Assembly: GCA_964392775.1 (NCBI GenBank)
Contig: CAYMRD010000003.1
Coordinates: 62,001 to 126,000 of the forward strand
Origin: UKL13-3 sp964392775
GTDB taxonomy: Bacteria; Bacteroidota; Bacteroidia; UKL13-3
Direction of reading: 5' to 3'
DNA: 64,000 nt
Positions 46,901 to 55,328 of the stretch are shown piece after piece (position 1 is the stretch's first letter; every line of letters begins with the position of its first letter). Under the pieces are notes generated by a model, which saw only the letters and a list, made by a program, of their open reading frames with translations, made no database searches and was not told the DNA's origin. A program made the position numbers and the translations under genes.

Positions 46901-47115
46901 TCCGCCCAATCCTCATGACATCCTTTGCCTTTATTCTCGGTGTAATTCCGTTGCTTACAGCAAGCGGTGCAGGAGCCGAAGGACGTAAGGTAATGGGTAT
47001 GGCCGTGTTTAGCGGAATGACGATTGCCACCTTTATTGGTGTATTATTGATTCCATCATTTTTTGTAATGATTACCAAAATGACCACAGGTAAAAAGAAA
47101 GGAGCCGATCAATGA
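43981..47115 (+). CDS. RND multidrug efflux permease (HAE1, AcrB/MexB-like)
   Basis: 1044 residues, the standard HAE1 length. It begins MSEFFIRRPIVAMVISI, with the proton-relay aspartates Asp408-Asp409 in GLVVDDAIVVVEAV, the two periplasmic porter regions and twelve membrane helices, and ends with a basic tail. It forms a trimer in the inner membrane that exports drugs, bile-like compounds or solvents. It starts 25 nt after the adaptor gene, and its stop overlaps the start of the channel gene by 4 nt (ATGA). Confidence 0.96.
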   Translation: MSEFFIRRPIVAMVISILTVILGLLVLSGIPISQYPEITPPMVKITGLYNGANAVNMEQTVAVPLEQQVNGVEEMLYMRSINAGDGSTTLEVSFEVGTNLDNANMLTQNRVSQASPFLPNEVKELGVTTKKSLTFPLMLVSLSSPGNSYDSKFLNNYAFINVVDHLKRIQGIGDVVVFGGSEYSMRIWLQPDKLARYNLTVPDVMNAIKEQNAIKSGGSFGGEPSAPGTQNTYSTILQSRLITEEQFGDILLKTSPNGAEVFMKDVARIELGTENYNQNSRLNGASASTIAIFQIPGSNALEVAENVRKKMGELKERFPNDVELSYALDTTAAVSEGINEIIHTLFEAILLVIIVVFLFLQDWRATLIPLLTVPVSLIGTFILFPLFGFSINVLSLLGLVLAIGLVVDDAIVVVEAVMHHIEHGLSPKEATSKAMKEVAGPVVAIALILSAVFVPVALTGGITGRLYQQFAITIAISVCLSAFNALTLSPALSAILLKPKDPNAKKNLLTKFFDAFNRMFERFTNSYGNVAGFFARKVVITLVILGGIVGATVLLGKKIPSGFVPEEDQGYFIIAVNLPDAASLQRTDSVTHKLERILKDIPEIDLYTCVNGNNLLNNTVAPNAATFFITLKPWEEREKTALDIVQLVNARCMKAITEATVIAVGPPPIQGLGNAGGFTLMLQDVAGNSPQYLAEQAQRFIAEASKRPEIAKIYTLYRANVPQKSIEIDKDKVQKLGLNLNEVNQTVSTLLGSTFINNFNLFGRQYKTYLMADQQYRMRTEDMSMFFMRDKDGRMVPLSTIATVKDTSGPQYVNHFNIFRAAELSGVPAQGYSSADALNALEEVARETLPADMSYQWSNISYQEKAAAGKGAVVFGMALLFVFLILAAQYESWSLPFSVLLGTPWAVMGAFVGLFVGGLWSLSYVNNVFAQIGLVMLIGLNAKNAILIVEFAKMKHEEGEEVMKAALDGAKLRFRPILMTSFAFILGVIPLLTASGAGAEGRKVMGMAVFSGMTIATFIGVLLIPSFFVMITKMTTGKKKGADQ

Positions 47116-48491
47116 AAAAGATAGCAGGACTGATATTGATGAGCTCGCTGTTGGCCTGCCGTGTAGGCCCCGACTTTAAAATACCCGAAACGGTAAAAAC
47201 CAAACAAGAATACAGCGAACTGAACGGCTCCAAAACCGATAGTTTAACCCGTTTAAAATGGTTCGATATATACAAAGACGAAGCCTTAAATCAGCTTATT
47301 CAAAATGCGCTGGATAGCAACCGCAGTTTGATGAGTGCCGTGGCCAGTGTGGAAGAAGCCCGTGCCAACGCATCCATTGTGAAAGCCGATTTGTTTCCTC
47401 AGTTCAACTATGGCTTGGGTGCGCGCTTCTCGGAGTTTGGAACCAATGCGCCTCCGGGATTTGCCAATATGAATGTGTCCAATTACAATGCCCGCATAGG
47501 CATGAACTGGGAGATTGATTTGTTCGGCAAAGTGCGCAGTTCCAAGCTGGCAGCCGTTAACCAATACATGGCAACCGATGAAATTCGCAAAAATGTGCAA
47601 GTGAGTCTGGTTGCCGAAGTAGCCTCTAATTATTTTTTGCTGCGCGATTTGGATAACCGTTTGATGATTGCCCAGCGTACCCTGGAAAGCCGCAAAGAAC
47701 TCTTCCGCATCATCAACGAACGTTTTACCAAAGGCTATATTTCAGAAATCGACAAGCTGCAGGCCGAACAACAACTGGCAATTGCCGAAGCGATGATACC
47801 CAATATCAACCGTCAGATTGTTACGGTTGAGAATATTCTGAGACGTTTATGTGGCCGTTTCAGCGGACCAGTTAACCGTGGTAAAACCCTCTATGAACAA
47901 TCATTACCTCCAACCATTCCCGTTGGATTGCCTTCGGAATTGCTGGAACGCAGACCTGATATCAAAGCTGCCGAATACACCGTGGCTGCGCAATACAACC
48001 GTATTGGCGTATCGCAAGCCAATCGTTTCCCGAGTTTATCATTAACCGGAGCCTTAGGACTGGTAAGCCCTCAGGTAAGCACTATTGTGAATAGCAACTC
48101 CTTGTACGGAACAGGGTTGGCTGCATTAACCGGACCCATTTTTGAGTTTAACAAAAACAAAAACCGCGTTGAAGTAGAGCGCAAACGAGCCGAAGCTGCA
48201 ACCCGCAAATACGAAGAAGCAGTGATTGGTGCGTTTTCGGAAGTGGAAAATTCACTCAGCCAGATTAAAAATCTGGATGACGAATATACCGCTTACAAAA
48301 AGCAGGTATCCATTACCGAAAAAGCCTATACGTTGAGCAAACTTCGCTACACCACCGGCTACACCTCTTACCTTGAAGTATTGATTCAGGAAAGCAGTTT
48401 GCTGCAAGCCGAGATGCAGGAATCATCAACCCTGCAACAACGCCATACGGCTATCGTTAACTTATACAAAGCGCTTGGAGGCGGATGGTAA
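47112..48491 (+). CDS. RND efflux outer membrane factor (NodT/OprM family) lipoprotein
   Basis: 459 residues. Lipobox LLAC at about residue 16 (MKKIAGLILMSSLLAC), RVGPDFKIPE, then two OEP repeats with long helices (SVEEARANASIVKADLFPQF; AATRKYEEAVIGAFSEVENSL) typical of TolC-like channels, including ELLERRPDIKAAE. It completes the tripartite pump. Translation is coupled to the permease by the ATGA overlap. No local regulator gene is visible. Confidence 0.93.
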   Translation: MKKIAGLILMSSLLACRVGPDFKIPETVKTKQEYSELNGSKTDSLTRLKWFDIYKDEALNQLIQNALDSNRSLMSAVASVEEARANASIVKADLFPQFNYGLGARFSEFGTNAPPGFANMNVSNYNARIGMNWEIDLFGKVRSSKLAAVNQYMATDEIRKNVQVSLVAEVASNYFLLRDLDNRLMIAQRTLESRKELFRIINERFTKGYISEIDKLQAEQQLAIAEAMIPNINRQIVTVENILRRLCGRFSGPVNRGKTLYEQSLPPTIPVGLPSELLERRPDIKAAEYTVAAQYNRIGVSQANRFPSLSLTGALGLVSPQVSTIVNSNSLYGTGLAALTGPIFEFNKNKNRVEVERKRAEAATRKYEEAVIGAFSEVENSLSQIKNLDDEYTAYKKQVSITEKAYTLSKLRYTTGYTSYLEVLIQESSLLQAEMQESSTLQQRHTAIVNLYKALGGGW

Positions 48492-48524
48492 GGGGAAGTT
48501 GATAGTCCATAGGCACCACGTCAC

Positions 48525-48730
48525 GGGCAACTCTGCGTGCTGCGTAACTTTAGCGTAGCAGCATCCTCCATCTGCGAAGCAGATTACCCTGTGCCTCTGT
48601 TTCTCCCTGGTTATCTTCTCTTCACTCTGCGTATTCTGCGGCTCTGCGTTTAATCCTTCATACTGCGAGTTCTGACGAGCAGAACCTTTGCTCTTCACGG
48701 TCTTCCTTTGTAGTATCCGTGGTTAAATAT
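48525..48730. repeat. Degenerate ACGCAGAG-type intergenic repeat region
   Basis: CTCTGCGT (minus strand ACGCAGAG) occurs at 48531-48538, 48625-48632 and 48642-48649, with TTCTGCGG between the last two. Two small perfect hairpins are present: ATCTGC-GAA-GCAGAT (48570-48584) and GTTCTG-ACGAG-CAGAAC (48669-48685). The minus strand begins TTAACCACGGATACTAC. This style of sequence is one I recall as widespread between genes of unrelated environmental bacteria. No gene is supported here; a 78-codon minus frame only reads the repeats. Confidence 0.6.
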
Positions 48731-48736
48731 TACCCT

Positions 48737-50848
48737 TTAGCTCAACACATTAAACACCAGCAAACTGCTCAGGTAAGCCAATGCAGTCATATACCCAAAT
48801 TGTATAAGCGCCCATTTCCAGCTTTTGGTTTCGGTTTGCACCACACTCACCGTACTCATGCATTGCAGGGCAAAGGCATAAAACACCATCAACGATAACA
48901 CCGCTGCTACCGAGAACACAGGTTTACCGGTTTCGGGATTGATTTCGTTACTCATTTTGGTACGGATGGTTTGCAGGTTATCAATATCTCCACCCACACT
49001 GTAAATGGTACTCATGGTGCCTACAAATACTTCGCGTGCGGCCAGTGAGGTAAGCAAGGCAATGCCCATTTTCCAATCAAAGCCCAGTGGTTTAATCACC
49101 GGCTCAATTAAGCGGCCAAACTCTCCCGCATAACTGGCCTGCAGCTTCTCGGCACTTTTTTGAGTGGCCAACTCCTCCACCGAGAGCACCGTTACAGTAT
49201 CATGCATAATCATTTGTGCATACTTATCATCAATGGCCTTCATATTGTTGCGCGGACCAAAAGAAGCCAATGCCCAAAGGATAACCGATACAGCCACGAT
49301 GATTTTTCCTGCTCCCCACACAAAGGCCGAACCTTTGTCGTATAAGGTGATGAGCAGGTTTTGTACAATTGGCAATTTGTATCCGGGCAATTCCATCAGG
49401 AAGAAATTTTTGCGCTCGGCTTTGATGAAAAATTTAAAAATAAATGCACTGAACAAGGCTGCTGCAAATCCGAGCAGGTACATAAACATCAATACAATAC
49501 CATGCAAATTAAACGGGCCCCATTTGGCACTTTCGGGCACCAGCATGGCTATCAATAATGTATAAACAGGAAGCCTTGCGCTGCAACTCATCAGAGGCGT
49601 TACCAAAATGGTGATAAGGCGTTCCTTTTTGTTTTCAATACTCCGGGTGGCCATGATGCTTGGTACGGCACAAGCCATTCCACTAATCAACGGTACGATT
49701 GATTTTCCGTTCATCCCAAACGGACGCATAATACGGTCCATGATAAACCCTACACGGGCCATGTATCCAACATCTTCGAGAATGGCAATGAAGGCAAACA
49801 AAATGATAATCTGAGGCAGAAATACCATTACGCCACTCAATCCCGCTAACACGCCATGTACCAACAAATCATTGAGTATGCCAGCAGGTAAAGTTCGTTC
49901 TATCCATTCGGATGATTTTAAAAAGCCAAACTCTACCCATTCCATTGGAACCGTACTCCAGGTAAAGATGGCCTGAAAGACCAGAAATAACAGGCCAAGG
50001 AAGATGGCAATGCCGCCAACTCTATGGGTCAAAATTTTATCGGCACGCTGGGTGATGGATTTAGCCAGTGTACCAGCTTTTTGTTTGCGGCTTAAACGAA
50101 CGGCATTATCAATCAAATGGTAACGTTCCAGAATTTCTTTTTCCTGAAACGCCCGTGCATCAAAGCTGTGACGGGCAAAAAGTTCACGCAGTTGTTTTGA
50201 TTTGGTGCTGATGAGTAGGGCAGCGTTAATCGCATATTGCAGCGCTGCATAGTGATTTTTCTTGTCCGTAAATTCGCTTACTTCTTCTAAAAAAGTTTGC
50301 GGCAAAAAGTCGAGCGGAAAGTATTTTACACGGTTGCGCACATGTTCGTTCAGCAACTGTGATTTGATATCTTCAATCCCATGGCGCTTACGTGCATTGA
50401 TAGAAACGATGGGAATATTGAGGGTTTTCGACAAAACCTCTGTATCGTAAAAAATACCTTTACGTTCGGCAATATCCACCATATTGAGAGCCAGAATCAC
50501 CGGTACTCCTAAGTCGGCAACCTGCGTAAGCAACAATAAATTGCGTTTGAGGTTGGATGCATCGGCAATAAACAAAACCAAATCGGGGAAGTTGGTTTCC
50601 GACTTGTTGCGCAGCAACTCATAAGTTACCAGTTCATCGGCTGATTTAGGATACAGGCTGTAGGTTCCGGGCAGATCAATGATTTGGGCATTGACAGAAG
50701 AGCTTAGTTTAGAAGTTCCTGTTTTTTTTTCGACTGTGGTTCCGGGGAAGTTGCTCACCTTATAATTAAGGCCTGTGAGGGCATTAAACAGCGAAGTTTT
50801 ACCGCTGTTGGGATTTCCTACCAATGCAACTGTGAGTTCCTGTTTCAA
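48737..50848 (-). CDS. feoB: Ferrous iron transporter FeoB
   Basis: 703 residues. The N-terminal G domain has G1 GNPNSGKTS (11-19), G3 DLPG (58-61) and G4 NMVD near 122; the membrane domain with two Gate motifs follows (GYMARVGFIMDRIMRPFGMNG, SARLPVYTLLI, AAREVFVGTMSTIYSVGG). It takes up Fe2+ across the inner membrane powered by nucleotide hydrolysis. feoA lies 41 nt upstream on the same strand. The C-terminus has no FeoC-like extension. Confidence 0.96.
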   Translation of the reverse strand: MKQELTVALVGNPNSGKTSLFNALTGLNYKVSNFPGTTVEKKTGTSKLSSSVNAQIIDLPGTYSLYPKSADELVTYELLRNKSETNFPDLVLFIADASNLKRNLLLLTQVADLGVPVILALNMVDIAERKGIFYDTEVLSKTLNIPIVSINARKRHGIEDIKSQLLNEHVRNRVKYFPLDFLPQTFLEEVSEFTDKKNHYAALQYAINAALLISTKSKQLRELFARHSFDARAFQEKEILERYHLIDNAVRLSRKQKAGTLAKSITQRADKILTHRVGGIAIFLGLLFLVFQAIFTWSTVPMEWVEFGFLKSSEWIERTLPAGILNDLLVHGVLAGLSGVMVFLPQIIILFAFIAILEDVGYMARVGFIMDRIMRPFGMNGKSIVPLISGMACAVPSIMATRSIENKKERLITILVTPLMSCSARLPVYTLLIAMLVPESAKWGPFNLHGIVLMFMYLLGFAAALFSAFIFKFFIKAERKNFFLMELPGYKLPIVQNLLITLYDKGSAFVWGAGKIIVAVSVILWALASFGPRNNMKAIDDKYAQMIMHDTVTVLSVEELATQKSAEKLQASYAGEFGRLIEPVIKPLGFDWKMGIALLTSLAAREVFVGTMSTIYSVGGDIDNLQTIRTKMSNEINPETGKPVFSVAAVLSLMVFYAFALQCMSTVSVVQTETKSWKWALIQFGYMTALAYLSSLLVFNVLS

Positions 50849-50889
50849 TCGTTTTATCGTGTTGATGCAGCAGAGCCGCTATTCCCGTA

Positions 50890-51111
50890 TTATTTGAGTT
50901 TTACTACTACACAATCGGCATCTTCCAAACGCAAACACATCTTATACTCGCCTACCCGGATGGCAATGGGATCACCAAAAGGAGCAATGTTTTCGAGGGC
51001 CACGGTTTCTCCGGGCAATAATCCCATCTCAAGCAGTTTAAGCGACAGTTCATTGTCGTTAATCTGCTCCACCAGGGCTTCTTGTCCGAATGTAAGTTCC
51101 GATAGTTTCAT
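50890..51111 (-). CDS. feoA: Ferrous iron transport protein FeoA
   Basis: 73 residues, an SH3-like domain of normal FeoA length: MKLSELTFGQEALVEQI, LLEMGLLPGETV, GDPIAIRVGEYKMCLR. FeoA is a small cytoplasmic partner needed for FeoB activity. First gene of the feoAB operon. Confidence 0.93.
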   Translation of the reverse strand: MKLSELTFGQEALVEQINDNELSLKLLEMGLLPGETVALENIAPFGDPIAIRVGEYKMCLRLEDADCVVVKLK

Positions 51112-51165
51112 GATACAAACACAACCGCAGAGCCCGCCAAAACAGGCACTACCGTTTTATGGTTG

Positions 51166-51197
51166 CGAAAATAGGGTATTTTTGGAATCAATCTAAA
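51166..51197 (-). promoter_or_regulatory. Probable feoAB promoter
   Basis: Minus strand TTTA (51197-51194), 20 nt, TATTTTCG (51173-51166), one mismatch in each element. The -7 sequence is the same as for the CLC gene. No obvious Fur box was recognised. Confidence 0.4.
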
Positions 51198-51265
51198 TAA
51201 GATTTTACTCATAAATCCGATTGGATTCATCATTTTTGAAATCATTCACAAACCCATTTGCATCT

Positions 51266-52135
51266 ATGAAAATTGTTGGTTTTACCATTGTCCGAAATGC
51301 TGTCAAATACGATTACCCGATTGTTGAATCCATTCGCAGTATTTTGCCGTTGGTGAATGAATATATAGTGGCAGTAGGCAACTCCGAAGATGAAACGCGG
51401 GAATTGATAGAATCCATAAACTCTCCTAAAATCCGAATTGTTGATACGGTTTGGGATGATAGCTTACGCGAAGGTGGGCGTGTACTTGCTGTTGAAACGG
51501 ATAAGGCTTTTGATGCCATTGCCGATGCTGATTGGTGTTTTTACCTGCAAGGTGATGAGGTGGTGCATGAGCAATACCATGAAGCCATCAAACAGGCATG
51601 TGCTCAGCATCTTGATAATTCCAGCGTTGAAGGATTGCTGTTTAAGTACGTGCATTTTTATGGAAGCTACGATTATGTGGGCGACTCGCGCACGTGGTAC
51701 CGCAACGAAATACGTATGGTGCGCAATGATAAATCCATACGCTCTTACCGCGATGCACAAGGTTTCAGGAAAAATGGAGAAAAGCTGAAAGTGAAACAGG
51801 TAGATGCCTGCATTTACCATTATGGATGGGTAAAAGACCCGCGGTTTCAGCAAGCCAAACAGGAAAATTTTCACAAGATGTGGCACGATGATGCGTGGGT
51901 GAAAAACCATGTTGCCGAAGCCAATGCTTATGATTATTCAACCATTGATTCATTGAAGCGTTTTGAAGGAACCCATCCTGCTGTGATGGCCGAACGACTG
52001 AAACGTATGAACTGGAACTTTACCTGGGATGTAAGTCAGAAGAAATTTAAGCTCAAAGAGTGGTTGCTGTATACCATCGAAAAACGGACGGGTATGCGCT
52101 TGTTTGAGTATAAAAACTACACCATTATTAAGTAG
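51266..52135 (+). CDS. Glycosyltransferase (GT2-like, GT-A fold)
   Basis: 289 residues from the ATG at 51266; the open frame extends to a TTG at 51221 but MKIVGFTIVRN is the natural first strand of the fold. Features are VGNSEDETRELI, IVDTVWD, and DWCFYLQGDEVVHEQYH, where the GDE probably takes the place of the metal-binding DxD. The later part HYGWVKDP is typical of a family of Bacteroidota glycosyltransferases. Donor and acceptor are unknown. Its last 8 nt overlap the end of the convergent glycosyltransferase gene. Confidence 0.75.
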   Translation: MKIVGFTIVRNAVKYDYPIVESIRSILPLVNEYIVAVGNSEDETRELIESINSPKIRIVDTVWDDSLREGGRVLAVETDKAFDAIADADWCFYLQGDEVVHEQYHEAIKQACAQHLDNSSVEGLLFKYVHFYGSYDYVGDSRTWYRNEIRMVRNDKSIRSYRDAQGFRKNGEKLKVKQVDACIYHYGWVKDPRFQQAKQENFHKMWHDDAWVKNHVAEANAYDYSTIDSLKRFEGTHPAVMAERLKRMNWNFTWDVSQKKFKLKEWLLYTIEKRTGMRLFEYKNYTIIK

Positions 52136-52952
52136 CCAGATTATCTTTTAAGTACACTTCCCGTTCGCTGTCTGTCCATTTTTTAGCAAGCGGAATCATA
52201 TTGCCGGCATCTGCAAATACAGGAGGTTTGGATTTGGCCGTCATACGGATATAATGATGATGAAACACATTGAGCGCAATGTGGCAGGGTTTTATATCGC
52301 CCACATCTATGGCTCTTTTTTTACTGCGGATGTACAAATCAAAATCAGCTTCCTGTATACGCTCGTCCCACAGCCCGATTTTTGCAACAGCATTTTTATT
52401 AAATAAAACAGAATTACCTACAAAGCCTTCTACTACTTTTCCTTTAAAATCGGTTTCGCGTTTAAGGTTAAACCTTTCCCAATTACCGTACATTAAATAA
52501 TGCATGAGTTTTAAAGTGCTGGCGTTTATTCCGCCAATGGCATTAATGGTATTTTTTATTCGTTTCCACCTGCGGCCTAATTTTTTTGTAGCTTCTGCTG
52601 TTTCAATACGTTCAATACCACAAACGGTAAGCACATCCAAATGCTGTTGCTGCATTGCATCAAGCAGGCGTTTGTCCCACTGTGGCGAAACAATAATATC
52701 ATTGTTTAAAAAAGCATAAGTGTCAAATTTTGCTTCTTTAATGCCCTGGTTCTGGCAAAATGGATAAGAGTAATTAGCATTATTGCGGATAACTTTAGCT
52801 CCGTTTTGTTCAAAAAAATTGGCCGAACCGTCAGTAGAGTTATTGTCAATCACAATTAATTCATAGGGATAAAAAGTATAACGCTGGATGGATGCCAGAA
52901 ACAGCTTATTCATATCCAGTTGGTTGTGTACCGCTGTAATAATACTAATCAT
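52128..52952 (-). CDS. Glycosyltransferase family 2
   Basis: 274 residues. Classic GT2 start MISIITAVHNQLDMNK, IVIDNNSTDGSANFF, and the FLNNDIIVSP segment with the metal-binding Asp, then GFVGNSVLFNKNAVAKIGLWDE, the acceptor-binding region. Probably transfers a sugar to a lipid-linked or lipooligosaccharide acceptor at the inner face of the inner membrane. Convergent with and overlapping the gene at 51266; divergent from the ABC exporter. Confidence 0.85.
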   Translation of the reverse strand: MISIITAVHNQLDMNKLFLASIQRYTFYPYELIVIDNNSTDGSANFFEQNGAKVIRNNANYSYPFCQNQGIKEAKFDTYAFLNNDIIVSPQWDKRLLDAMQQQHLDVLTVCGIERIETAEATKKLGRRWKRIKNTINAIGGINASTLKLMHYLMYGNWERFNLKRETDFKGKVVEGFVGNSVLFNKNAVAKIGLWDERIQEADFDLYIRSKKRAIDVGDIKPCHIALNVFHHHYIRMTAKSKPPVFADAGNMIPLAKKWTDSEREVYLKDNLAT

Positions 52953-53029
52953 TAAAGGAAGAAATCAATGGGCAAAAGTAACAATTTTCTGTGCTTCGGA
53001 ATAAAAAACTATTATTGTATCTGCAACGC

Positions 53030-54856
53030 ATGAATACCTATTTTAAACTTCTTTCTTTTGCCAGACCGTTTTCCCGGTTTATTCCCAAGTACGCTGTATT
53101 GGCTATATTAGCGGTAATTTTTGGGTTGCTTAATTTTACGCTGCTTATTCCTTTGCTCAATGTAATTTTTGAAAAAGTACCTGTTGAGCAGCAAATTGTA
53201 TTGCCGGAATTTGCATTAACCATTGATTATTTTAAGAGTCTGTTTAACTACAATTTTGCTAAAATTTTTAGTGAATACGGCCAGATAGGTGCGTTAAAAT
53301 TTGTATGCATTATTATTATAGTGTCGGTATTTCTTTCCAATGTGTTTAAGTATTGGTCGCAACGTGTGCTTACCAATATGCGAACCTATGTAGTTAAAAA
53401 TATCCGTGAAAGCCTGTTTTATAAAATTACCGATTTAAATGTCGGGTACTTTCAAAACCAGCGAAAAGGAGATATTATGTCGAGCCTTTCCAATGATGTA
53501 AACGAAATAGAAAACTCGGTAGTAAGCTCGGTACAAATTGTATTTCGTGAGCCGTTAATGATTATTGGCTACGTAATATTACTGTTTGCCATGAGTGTTA
53601 AGCTCACACTTTTCTCCTTAATAGTATTACCCGTTTCGGGTTTAATTATAACCACCATATCGCGCAGGTTACGCAGGCAGGCTAAAACAGGGCAGGAGTT
53701 GCTGGGCAATATTTTAAGTATTATAGACGAAACCATTTCTGGTGTTCGCATCATCAAAGCGTTTAATGCTCAGGCGTATGTGCGTCAAAAGTTTAATGTA
53801 CAAAATAGTCTGTACAGGGGTATTCTCAAATCAATGTGGAATAAACGGGAGCTGGCTTCACCTTTGTCGGAATTTTTGGGAGTGAGCGTTGTTGTCGGAT
53901 TATTATTATATGGAGGTCAGCTTGTATTGACAAACGAATCGGAATTGAATGCCAGCGAATTTATGACGTATATAGTATTGTTTTCACAAATACTTGTTCC
54001 TGCCAAAAATATATCGTCAGCTATTACCAATATCCAGCGTGGATTAGCCTCGGGAGAACGTATTTTTAGCATTATTGAAGCTCAAATAACCGTTACCGAA
54101 AAACCGGATGCCGTTTCGGTAAATACATTTGAAAAAAAAATTTCGTACAAAAATGTATGGTTTAAATATGCCGAATCGGACGTTCTTAAACACGTAAATA
54201 TTACTGTGCCCAAAGGAAGTACTGTTGCTCTTGTGGGTCAGTCGGGGGCGGGTAAATCAACCATTGCCGATTTATTGCCTCGTTTTTATGATGTAACGCA
54301 GGGCAGTATCAGTATTGACGGAACAGATATCCGGGCTATTACTTTCCATAGCCTCAATCAATTAATGGGAATTGTAACACAAGAACCTATTTTATTTAAT
54401 GATACGGTATATAACAATATTGCTTTTGGCATAAACGAGGTGAGCGAAGATGACGTAATAAAAGCGGCCAAAATTGCCAATGCACACGAGTTTATAGTGC
54501 AAATGGAAAATGGCTACCATACCAATATTGGTGACAGAGGCGGTAAGCTATCGGGTGGGCAGCGCCAACGACTATCTATTGCACGGGCAGTTCTCAAAAA
54601 CCCGCCTATTTTAATTTTGGATGAAGCTACTTCGGCACTCGATACGGAATCGGAGCGGCTGGTGCAGGATGCGATTCAAAACCTGATGAAAAGCCGCACA
54701 TCTATTGTTATAGCACACCGGTTATCTACCATTCAGCATGCCGACCAGATTATTGTGATGCAGCAGGGAGAAATAGTGGAACAGGGCAAACACCAGGAAC
54801 TGGTAGCATTAAACGGGGTTTATAAAAAATTAACGGATATGCAAACATTTGCATAA
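53030..54856 (+). CDS. MsbA-like ABC exporter (fused membrane and ATPase domains)
   Basis: 608 residues from the ATG at 53030; the frame extends 13 codons upstream to 52991 but MNTYFKLLSFARPF is the usual type of start. Six membrane helices (about 20-320) precede an ATPase with Walker A GQSGAGKS, signature LSGGQRQR, Walker B ILILDEATSALD and the H-loop VIAHRLS. Half-size exporters of this type form dimers and often flip lipid A or glycolipids. Two glycosyltransferase genes stand next to it, which fits a glycolipid substrate. A -7-like TATTATTG is at 53010-53017. Confidence 0.9.
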   Translation: MNTYFKLLSFARPFSRFIPKYAVLAILAVIFGLLNFTLLIPLLNVIFEKVPVEQQIVLPEFALTIDYFKSLFNYNFAKIFSEYGQIGALKFVCIIIIVSVFLSNVFKYWSQRVLTNMRTYVVKNIRESLFYKITDLNVGYFQNQRKGDIMSSLSNDVNEIENSVVSSVQIVFREPLMIIGYVILLFAMSVKLTLFSLIVLPVSGLIITTISRRLRRQAKTGQELLGNILSIIDETISGVRIIKAFNAQAYVRQKFNVQNSLYRGILKSMWNKRELASPLSEFLGVSVVVGLLLYGGQLVLTNESELNASEFMTYIVLFSQILVPAKNISSAITNIQRGLASGERIFSIIEAQITVTEKPDAVSVNTFEKKISYKNVWFKYAESDVLKHVNITVPKGSTVALVGQSGAGKSTIADLLPRFYDVTQGSISIDGTDIRAITFHSLNQLMGIVTQEPILFNDTVYNNIAFGINEVSEDDVIKAAKIANAHEFIVQMENGYHTNIGDRGGKLSGGQRQRLSIARAVLKNPPILILDEATSALDTESERLVQDAIQNLMKSRTSIVIAHRLSTIQHADQIIVMQQGEIVEQGKHQELVALNGVYKKLTDMQTFA

Positions 54857-54900
54857 GCGCAATGCTATTTTACATCCTATTTTTATCCCATATTTGCGCC

Positions 54901-55266
54901 ATGAATATCAGACAGGAAAAATTTGGGAAAGTGCTGCAAAAGGAGTTGGCCGATATTTTTCAGGAAAACCGTTCGGCCCTGTTCAATAACGCTTTTATCA
55001 CCATCAGCAAGGTGGAGGTATCACCCGATCTGGGGTATGCCAAGGTGTTTTTAAGCCTTCTCAATGCACCCAACAAGGAAGAAATGCTGGCTGTTGTAGA
55101 CTTTCAAAATAAACATATACGCCACGAACTGGCGCTACGCATCCGCAAACAGGTACGCATTATTCCGGAACTGCATTTTATTATAGATGATAGTCTGGAT
55201 TATGTATTTCACATGGAAAAGGTGTTTGACGAGATCAAAAAGAAAGACGAAGGCAAAACCTCGTAA
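54901..55266 (+). CDS. rbfA: Ribosome-binding factor A
   Basis: 121 residues from the ATG at 54901, normal for RbfA. MNIRQEKFGKVLQKELADIFQ, SKVEVSPDLGYAKVFLS and the late HFIIDDSLDYVFHMEKVFDEI with an Ala-type KH kink are clear. It helps mature the 16S rRNA 5' end during 30S assembly and cold adaptation. The longer frame (from 54862) begins inside the end of the ABC gene spacer and adds a hydrophobic stretch foreign to the family. ATATTTG at 54890-54896, 4 nt before the ATG, may be part of a short-leader promoter. Confidence 0.93.
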   Translation: MNIRQEKFGKVLQKELADIFQENRSALFNNAFITISKVEVSPDLGYAKVFLSLLNAPNKEEMLAVVDFQNKHIRHELALRIRKQVRIIPELHFIIDDSLDYVFHMEKVFDEIKKKDEGKTS

Positions 55267-55328
55267 AGCACAGCATTTGGTTAATCAGTGTTGTTTCTAT
55301 ATGTTTACCCGACTAAGTAAACACAGTA

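Noticed and set aside
48462..48698. 78-codon minus-strand frame between the efflux operon and feoB
   Set aside because: It is composed of the ACGCAGAG-type repeats and hairpins and overlaps the end of the efflux channel gene.
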